Shown here in pieces: positions 1 to 4,661 of a DNA stretch of 7,936 nucleotides (position 1 is the stretch's first letter; each line of letters starts with the position of its first letter). The notes beneath the pieces are model-generated. The model had not been told where the DNA came from. It made no database searches and saw nothing but the letters and a program-made list of their open reading frames with translations. This stretch comes from DSUN01 sp035527715 (GTDB lineage: Bacteria; Planctomycetota; PUPC01; DSUN01), in assembly GCA_035527715.1 (NCBI GenBank), contig DATKZY010000235.1, positions 1-7,936 of the forward strand, in the 5' to 3' direction. A program made the position numbers and the translations under genes.

Positions 1-100
1 GCTCCGCCGCCCCCTTCGGGGGCTGGGCCACGGGAGGTCGTCAACCCACGGCTCCCCGAGCATCGCCGTGGGCTTCATTCCCTCGCCTCCTTCGGAGGCT
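1..100. repeat. Cluster of three short hairpins, intergenic palindromic repeat type
   Basis: Three inverted repeats lie side by side. The first pairs GCCCCC (9-14) with GGGGGC (18-23) around a TTC loop. The second pairs CCCACGGC (45-52) with GCCGTGGG (65-72) around a 12-nt loop. The third pairs GCCTCC (85-90) with GGAGGC (94-99) around another TTC loop. The first and third have the same design, GCCnnC-TTC-GnnGGC followed by TG, so the unit looks repeated and may continue left of the window. No T tract follows any stem on either strand, so these do not read as intrinsic terminators. Similar hairpin units are scattered between genes in some large GC-rich genomes; that family link is from memory, not from a search. 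No gene is visible from 1 to 219. Confidence 0.6.
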
Positions 101-157
101 GAAAACGCGAACGCCTGCCCCGTAGGAGATTACACGCACCCCCGCCACAGTTGCTTC

Positions 158-185
158 TTGACTCGTGGGAGGGCGAGAGTAGAAT
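158..185 (+). promoter_or_regulatory. Sigma70-like promoter of the toxin-antitoxin locus
   Basis: A TTGACT -35 box (158-163) and a TAGAAT -10 box (180-185) are separated by 16 bp. The predicted transcript starts near 192, giving a leader of about 28 nt before the antitoxin ATG. The box match is good for such GC-rich DNA. Antitoxin autoregulation through operators overlapping such promoters is usual for these modules, but I could not identify an operator. Confidence 0.55.
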
Positions 186-219
186 AGCGCGTGGATGACC
201 CATCACCCGGAGGTTAGTC

Positions 220-453
220 ATGGGCAAGGCAGAGATGGCCGTGATGGATGATGCTCTCTCGCTTCCGGTGGAGGCGAGGGTCCAGCTAGTCGACAAGCTC
301 CTCCAGAGTCTGAATCTGCCGACGCAGGAAGAGGTGGAGGAAGCCTGGGCCAAAGAGGTGGACCGCCGCATCGCTGAGGATGAACGGGGTGAGGTCAAGA
401 TGATCCCGGGTGAGGAGGTCATCGCGGAACTCCGCAGGAAATACGGCAGATGA
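220..453 (+). CDS. Antitoxin, putative addiction module component family (Unstab_antitox type)
   Basis: This 77-residue protein matches the short antitoxin family often annotated 'putative addiction module component' (TIGR02574/PF09720). The family pattern is visible: LPVEARVQLVDKLLQSL (about residues 15-31), an acidic stretch with a conserved EEAWAKEVDRR (about 40-50), then GEVKMIPGEEV near 57-67 and a basic C-terminus. Such antitoxins bind and neutralise a RelE/ParE-type mRNA interferase or gyrase toxin, and usually repress their own operon. The ATG is preceded by GGAGG (209-213) with a 6-nt spacer, which fixes the start. The stop overlaps the start of the toxin remnant (ATGA), the coupling normal for these pairs. 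Codon use differs from the neighbours: by my count 19 of 77 codons end in A or T, whereas such codons are rare in the kinase and sulfatase genes, suggesting acquisition by transfer. Since its toxin is broken, it may now be an orphan antitoxin. Confidence 0.92.
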   Translation: MGKAEMAVMDDALSLPVEARVQLVDKLLQSLNLPTQEEVEEAWAKEVDRRIAEDERGEVKMIPGEEVIAELRRKYGR

Positions 454-536
454 CCTTCTCCTTCCATCCGGAAGCAAGAGAGGAAGCGATCGAGGGGGCA
501 GCGTACTACGAGGGATGCCAGCCCGGCTTGGCCTGA
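450..536 (+). pseudogene. RelE/ParE-family toxin, truncated N-terminal remnant
   Basis: Starting at the ATG that overlaps the antitoxin stop, 28 codons read as the opening of a RelE/ParE toxin: MTFSFHPEAREEAIEGAAYY (residues 1-20) followed by EGCQPGLA and a stop. Family members begin in the same way (a pHPeA..E..eAa.YYe..qpGLGlrF pattern) but are usually 90-100 residues long. About 70 residues are missing, including the catalytic C-terminal half, so no active toxin can be made. The sequence around 525-538 reads GLGLR if one G is added, matching the family consensus. A one-base deletion near 530 therefore seems to have occurred as well as the truncation. After position 538 the similarity stops and the 3' end of the minus-strand nitrilase gene begins. 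Identity is by motif only, but the position, the overlap and the consensus agree. Confidence 0.75.
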
Positions 537-539
537 GAA

Positions 540-2846
540 CTACTTCCCCGACTGTGGGCGGGGCTTGTAGAGTTCGGGGCGGCGGCACTTGAGGAGCACG
601 GCGCGAAGGTCGCCTTTGGCCTCGGGGTGGTTGCGGCCGGAGTACATCTGGTCGAAGCGCTCGCGAGGAATGCCGCGAAGGACAGGGTCGGGATAAGGGC
701 CGGCCTTGCGGACGGCGTCGGGCCATGCGTAGTACTTCGGGCGATTGTCGAGCTGAAGCGTGACGACGAGCGGCTCGTTGCTCGTCCCGTACTGCGAGGC
801 GGCGAGGACGAAGCCCCACGGGTCGGCGATGTAGCTGCGGTGGTCGGTCTGGCGGGTCCCGCTGGCCGCGCGGAGGAGGAAGTAACCGTTGTCCACGCAG
901 CGGCTGAGGTTGCGGATGCGCGTGTGGTCGGTGAAGGGGCCGGCGTCCTGCGTCGGCAACAGCATCAGGTCGGCCTGGTGGAGGGCGGCCACGCGGTCGA
1001 TCTCGGGCGAATAGACGTCGGCGCAGATCTTCACGCAGATGCGGCCGAAGTCGAGGTCGAAGAGGCCCACCTTGTCGCCCGCCTGGTAGTATTTCGACTT
1101 CTTGTCGGTCGTCTGGTTGATCTTCGTGTAGCGGCCAAGCTCCTTGCCCTCGCGACCGAAGAGGATGGCCTCGTTGAAGCCGCGCTCCACCTCGCCCGCG
1201 ATGACGATGTACATCTTGTGGCGCTTCGCGGCGTCGGCGATGCGGGCGAGGTAGCCGCGGTTCCGCTCGCGGAGCTTCTCGACCTCCTCGTCGCCCTTGT
1301 ACCACACGTATTCCCACAGGCACACGAGGTCGCAGCCCTGCTTGCCGCAGGCGTCGAGCTTCTCGATGAGCCGGTCCACGTTGCCCTCGCACTCGATGGC
1401 GGCGGCCTTGATGGTCCGCTTCATCCCCTCCTTGCGCGGCTGGGGCGGCGGAAGCTCGGCGGCGGTGATGGCGGCGTACTTGCCCGCCGTGTCGTAGCCG
1501 CCGTTGCGCGGGGCGCCGCCGAGCCGCGACGCGGGAATCGCCGCAATTGCCACCCCGCCCGCGTGGCCGCTGTCGGCCATCGTGTGGCCGTCGGGGTCGA
1601 ACACCTGCGCGCGCCCCAGCGGCCAGGTGCCCGTCCACGAGAACTTGTCGCGATAGCCGCCGTAGCCCTCTTTGCCCGCGTAGCGCGCCACGACGATGTG
1701 CAGGCTGTTGTGCACGGCGCGGCCCTGGAGCGTGAGCGTCTCGAGGTGCTCGTCGCGGACGGGGAAGGGCGACGTTGACCAGACGACGAGGCTCGCCCCT
1801 CGCTTCCGCAGCACGGCGTCAATCTCGGGGAAATAGTGGTCCGTGCCGACCTTCAGCCCGACGGCGCCGATGTCGGTCGCGAAGACCGGCAGGTCGTCGC
1901 CGAGAGCGATGTCGTCCTCGTAAGGCAGCTTGTGGCTCTTGCGGTACTTGCCGACGATCTTCCCCGCGCGGTCGCAGAGGAACGAGGTGACGAAGGTCTT
2001 GTCGCCCTCACGCTCGCGCAGGTTGCCCACGACCCACATCTTGTACTGTGCCGCCTTCTTCGCGATCGCCTCGCTGGCTGGGCCGGGGATTGGCTCGGCG
2101 GCTTGATAGACACATTCCTCGGGCAGGCAGGCCAGGTCGGCCCCTGCCGCGCCCGCTTCGTCCAATGCCTTCAGGGCGTTCTCCAGCGTGCGGTGTCCCT
2201 CGTCCCACACGAGCGAGATGGCGGCGACCTTCACCTTCTTTGTGCGGCGGGCGATGGCCGCGGCCGCGACAGCATCCGCCGCGCCCTCGGGGCCTTCGAA
2301 CACAATGTCGTCCACGATGACATCGGTGTGGGCGCCCTTGGTGCCGCCGACGGCGACGATGACGGCGCTGATCCAGGCGCCCTCGGCCGGCTTCTTGCCG
2401 CCCTCGCACCACTTCTTGAGTTCCTCGTAGGCGTTGTCGAGCGTGAGCTTGTTCCAGCGGTCGAACGGCCCCACGCTCGGCCCGTGGTAGATGAAGCCGT
2501 AGGGCGCGATCGCGATCTTGAGGGAGACCGGCGCGATGCCCTTCACGCGGAACGAAATGGCCTGGAGCTGCGGCACGAGCGGGATCGGCTCGCGCAGCGT
2601 GTAGCTCCAGTAGGAGAGATCGTGCTTCGCGTCCTCGGGGAAATCGGCGACCAGGTGTGCCGCCGCCGACTCGCCGCGGCCGATGCCGGCCTCGGTCGCG
2701 TTCACGAGCACCTTCGCCGGCTCGTCGCCCCAGGTGCGCACGAGCGGCTCCTTGCGCGCGGGGCCCTCGAACGCCTCGCGGAAGATCTCCTCGCCACAGG
2801 CCGTGCTGGCCAGCGCAACCATGAGGACAAGGCGGAAGCAGGACAT
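540..2846 (-). CDS. Exported tandem carbon-nitrogen hydrolase (nitrilase superfamily), one dead and one live domain
   Basis: A 768-residue protein, far longer than a single nitrilase (about 270-300). Residues 1-16 form a hydrophobic signal sequence. Cys17 in STAC-G could be a lipobox cysteine, though Ser at -3 is atypical. Residues about 20-195 look like a beta-sandwich module ending in IVDDIVFEG, as in sugar-binding or CIA30-like folds (inference). Nitrilase domain 1 (about 205-455) keeps Glu243 (CLPEE) and Lys303 (YRKSHK), but the nucleophile position reads VGTDHYFPE, with Gly334 instead of Cys. Domain 2 (about 475-720) has Glu512 (CLWEYVW), Lys575 (YTKINQT) and Cys608 (KICADVYSPE), a complete Glu-Lys-Cys set. 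The family hydrolyses non-peptide C-N bonds such as amides, carbamoyl groups or nitriles; the substrate here is unknown. AGGAGG (2856-2861) lies 9 nt before the ATG. The gene is divergent from the sulfatase-like gene. Its stop codon sits 3 bp from the toxin remnant. Confidence 0.94.
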   Translation of the reverse strand: MSCFRLVLMVALASTACGEEIFREAFEGPARKEPLVRTWGDEPAKVLVNATEAGIGRGESAAAHLVADFPEDAKHDLSYWSYTLREPIPLVPQLQAISFRVKGIAPVSLKIAIAPYGFIYHGPSVGPFDRWNKLTLDNAYEELKKWCEGGKKPAEGAWISAVIVAVGGTKGAHTDVIVDDIVFEGPEGAADAVAAAAIARRTKKVKVAAISLVWDEGHRTLENALKALDEAGAAGADLACLPEECVYQAAEPIPGPASEAIAKKAAQYKMWVVGNLREREGDKTFVTSFLCDRAGKIVGKYRKSHKLPYEDDIALGDDLPVFATDIGAVGLKVGTDHYFPEIDAVLRKRGASLVVWSTSPFPVRDEHLETLTLQGRAVHNSLHIVVARYAGKEGYGGYRDKFSWTGTWPLGRAQVFDPDGHTMADSGHAGGVAIAAIPASRLGGAPRNGGYDTAGKYAAITAAELPPPQPRKEGMKRTIKAAAIECEGNVDRLIEKLDACGKQGCDLVCLWEYVWYKGDEEVEKLRERNRGYLARIADAAKRHKMYIVIAGEVERGFNEAILFGREGKELGRYTKINQTTDKKSKYYQAGDKVGLFDLDFGRICVKICADVYSPEIDRVAALHQADLMLLPTQDAGPFTDHTRIRNLSRCVDNGYFLLRAASGTRQTDHRSYIADPWGFVLAASQYGTSNEPLVVTLQLDNRPKYYAWPDAVRKAGPYPDPVLRGIPRERFDQMYSGRNHPEAKGDLRAVLLKCRRPELYKPRPQSGK

Positions 2847-2855
2847 TCTAATGGG

Positions 2856-2861
2856 CCTCCT
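2856..2861 (-). promoter_or_regulatory. Shine-Dalgarno site of the nitrilase-like gene
   Basis: A perfect AGGAGG on the minus strand, 9 nt upstream of the ATG at 2846, fixes the start and so includes the signal peptide in the product. Confidence 0.8.
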
Positions 2862-2876
2862 ATCGGTGTGCCCCTC

Positions 2877-2905
2877 AGTCTATCGCGCCCCCCTGGCGCG
2901 ATCAA
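2877..2905 (-). promoter_or_regulatory. Sigma70-like promoter of the nitrilase-like gene
   Basis: On the minus strand TTGATC (-35, 2905-2900) and TAGACT (-10, 2882-2877) are 17 bp apart. The transcript would start near 2870, leaving a leader of about 24 nt that contains the AGGAGG ribosome site. It is back-to-back with the promoter of the sulfatase-like gene, so one regulator bound between them could control both. Confidence 0.5.
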
Positions 2906-2920
2906 CACGCCGCTCCTCCT

Positions 2921-2948
2921 TTGCATTCGCCGCCCAGGCTGCTATACT
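2921..2948 (+). promoter_or_regulatory. Sigma70-like promoter of the sulfatase-like gene, extended -10
   Basis: TTGCAT (-35, 2921-2926), a 16-bp spacer and TATACT (-10, 2943-2948) preceded by TGC, which makes an extended -10. The predicted start is near 2955, about 44 nt before the GTG. An in-frame ATG at 2921 lies inside this promoter and upstream of the predicted transcript start, so it is unlikely to be the translation start. Confidence 0.6.
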
Positions 2949-2985
2949 CCCCCTTGCAGGAATCGCCCAGGGGAGGCCACCGCAC

Positions 2986-2992
2986 GAAAGGA
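2986..2992 (+). promoter_or_regulatory. Ribosome binding site that decides the GTG start at 2999
   Basis: GAAAGGA lies 6 nt before GTG 2999. The protein then begins directly with the first core beta strand of the alkaline phosphatase fold (KNIVLLITDT), as cytosolic family members do. The 26 extra codons back to the ATG at 2921 encode a Pro/Arg-rich stretch without family similarity and overlap the promoter. Confidence 0.75.
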
Positions 2993-2998
2993 CGCGCC

Positions 2999-4444
2999 GT
3001 GAAGAACATCGTGCTGCTCATCACCGACACGTTTCGCTGGGATAATCTCGGGGACCGCGCCGCCCTGCCCGTGCGGACGCCTGAGCTGGACCGCTTCGCC
3101 GCCGAGCGTGCGACGGCCCTCGAGGGCTTCTACACCGGCAGCTTCCCCACCATCCCGCACCGGGCCGACGTCGCCACCGGCACCCTCGGCTGGCCCCACT
3201 ACGGCTGGCAGCCGATTGACCTGAGCAGCCGCAACCACGTCGCCCAGATTCTCGGCAAGGCGGGCTACGCGACCCAGCTCATCTGCGACTGCCCCCACCT
3301 GTTCAACGCCCGCTTCCAGCACGCCTTCCACGCCGCCTTCCAGCACCGCGGCCAGGAGGGCGACAAGCCGCTCCTCCACCTCAACGACCCCATCCCCGAA
3401 GTCGTCCCTCTCCACAAGACCCGCCACCTCCCGCAGTTCCGCGGCCGTACCCTCGCCGACACCCACGACTGGACCAATCGCAACCCCCGCTACGAAACCG
3501 AAATGTTCCCCGCCAAGACCGGCGACACCGCCGTCCGCTGGCTCGAGGAGAACCACCGAGCCAACCCCTTCTTCCTCTGGGTGGACTTCTTCGACCCCCA
3601 CGAGCCCTGGAACGCGCCCGAATACCTGGTCAAGCGCTACGACCCCAACTACGCCGGCACGCCGATGGTCCACCCCAACTACGGCCCGGCCACCGACTAC
3701 GCGCCCGAGGAGCTGCGCAACCTCCGCGCCCACTACGCCGCCGAGGCCGAGCTGGTGGACCGCTGGATCGGCCGCGTGCTCCAGAAGCTCGACGACCTTC
3801 AGCTCTGGGACGACACGATCGTGCTCGTGACCTCCGACCACGGCATGTCGCTCGGCGAGCACAACCGCACGGGCAAGAGCAACATCCATCCCGCCGACCC
3901 GCGCTACTGGCCGCTCTATCCCGAGATCGGCCACGTGCCCTTCCTCGTCGCCGGCGGCGACGTGCCGCGCGGGGCGAGCCGCAACGCCTTCGGCCAGGCC
4001 GTGGACATCTTGCCCACGCTGTGCGACCTGGCGGGCGCGAAGGCCGAGCCGCCCGTGCCGTTCGATGGCAAATCCCTCGCCCCCGCCATCCTCCGCGGCG
4101 ACGCGTCGCACCGCGACTTCGTCGTCACCGGCTGCTTTGCCCGCGGCGAAGGCGACGCCCGCCCCCGCAGGGCCTGCACGCCGTTCCTCACCGCCGAGCG
4201 GTGGGGCTACGCGCCCGTCGGCGCCCGCGGCACGCAGGAGCTGTACGACCTCGCCGCCGACCCGTTGGCCGCAAACGATGTGGCGGCGGAGCACCCGGGC
4301 GTCGTCGCCGAGCTTCACGAGCGCTTCATCGCCCACCTGCGCCGGCACAAGGCGTCCGACGCCGTCATCGCGCTCTGGCACAGCGCCGCCGACGAGGCGG
4401 CCCGAGGCTCCTGGGCCGTGGACTATCCCAAGGAAACGGTCTGA
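2999..4444 (+). CDS. Sulfatase/alkaline-phosphatase superfamily hydrolase with a threonine at the nucleophile position
   Basis: 481 residues from GTG. The fold is that of sulfatases and phosphodiesterases: strand 1 with the metal ligand Asp10 (LLITDTFRWDN), the active-site segment SFPTIPHRADVATG (residues 48-61), a DPHEPW substrate loop, the second metal site SDHGMSLGEHN (Asp280, His281) with Lys293 shortly after, and a C-terminal ELYDLAADP segment typical of the family. True sulfatases have C/S-x-P-S-R, whose Cys or Ser becomes formylglycine. Here the aligned motif is T-I-P-H-R, so Thr51 replaces it. The second Asp of the usual DD pair is Thr11. A Thr nucleophile is known from phosphodiesterase/NPP-type members, so phosphoester or phosphonate hydrolysis is at least as likely as sulfate ester hydrolysis. 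There is no signal peptide, suggesting a cytosolic enzyme. The gene is divergent from the nitrilase-like gene and may share control with it. The superfamily is certain; the substrate is not. Confidence 0.93.
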   Translation: MKNIVLLITDTFRWDNLGDRAALPVRTPELDRFAAERATALEGFYTGSFPTIPHRADVATGTLGWPHYGWQPIDLSSRNHVAQILGKAGYATQLICDCPHLFNARFQHAFHAAFQHRGQEGDKPLLHLNDPIPEVVPLHKTRHLPQFRGRTLADTHDWTNRNPRYETEMFPAKTGDTAVRWLEENHRANPFFLWVDFFDPHEPWNAPEYLVKRYDPNYAGTPMVHPNYGPATDYAPEELRNLRAHYAAEAELVDRWIGRVLQKLDDLQLWDDTIVLVTSDHGMSLGEHNRTGKSNIHPADPRYWPLYPEIGHVPFLVAGGDVPRGASRNAFGQAVDILPTLCDLAGAKAEPPVPFDGKSLAPAILRGDASHRDFVVTGCFARGEGDARPRRACTPFLTAERWGYAPVGARGTQELYDLAADPLAANDVAAEHPGVVAELHERFIAHLRRHKASDAVIALWHSAADEAARGSWAVDYPKETV

Positions 4445-4490
4445 GCAGACTCGCGGCTGCGCGAGGGTGCGGGCCGGAACTGGGCGGCTG

Positions 4491-4519
4491 TTGCGCGCGC
4501 GCGGCCGGATGGGTATCAT
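4491..4519 (+). promoter_or_regulatory. Possible promoter of the histidine kinase gene
   Basis: TTGCGC (4491-4496) and TATCAT (4514-4519) are separated by 17 bp in the 125-bp gap between the sulfatase-like gene and the kinase. The -35 box is weak. If used, transcription would start near 4526, upstream of the kinase ribosome site. The kinase may also be read through from the gene before it, since no intrinsic terminator is visible in the gap. Confidence 0.35.
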
Positions 4520-4532
4520 AGAGGAGGCTCGA

Positions 4533-4661
4533 ATGCAGCGCATTCGACTTTTGGTGAAGGGCCGGCACGATGGGGCTTCGGACAAGGCTGGTTCTGGCCT
4601 TCCTGTTTGTGGTCCTCCTGCTCGGGGGCGCCACGGTCTACACCGGCTCCCTGCTGATTGA
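4533..4661 (+). other. Possible 42-codon upstream reading frame overlapping the kinase start
   Basis: An ATG at 4533 follows a strong GAGGAGG (4521-4527) by 5 nt and opens a 42-codon frame. It runs past the kinase ATG in a different frame and stops at 4659-4661. The ribosome site is better than that of the kinase itself. The peptide (starting MQRIRLLVKGRHDG) is basic and unrecognised. It could be a translated leader affecting kinase expression. If the promoter at 4491-4519 is right, the GAGGAGG lies at or upstream of the transcript start and would not work. Whether it is translated cannot be decided here. Confidence 0.2.

Noticed and set aside
85..104. Hairpin 85-99 as an intrinsic terminator
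   Set aside because: The stem is followed by TGAAAA on the plus strand and by no T run on the minus strand.
1..219. CRISPR array
   Set aside because: There are hairpins but no regularly spaced direct repeats with unique spacers.
2921..2998. ATG 2921 as start of the sulfatase-like gene
   Set aside because: It lies inside the predicted -35 box, adds a Pro/Arg-rich stretch without similarity, and GTG 2999 has a well-placed GAAAGGA.
1836..3002. Plus-strand open frame (388 codons) opposite the nitrilase-like gene
   Set aside because: It is antisense to a clear multi-domain protein, has no recognisable domain and crosses the divergent promoter region.
2942..4585. Long minus-strand open frame (547 codons) opposite the sulfatase-like gene
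   Set aside because: Low-complexity composition, no ribosome site or motif. It mirrors the third-position bias of the real gene.
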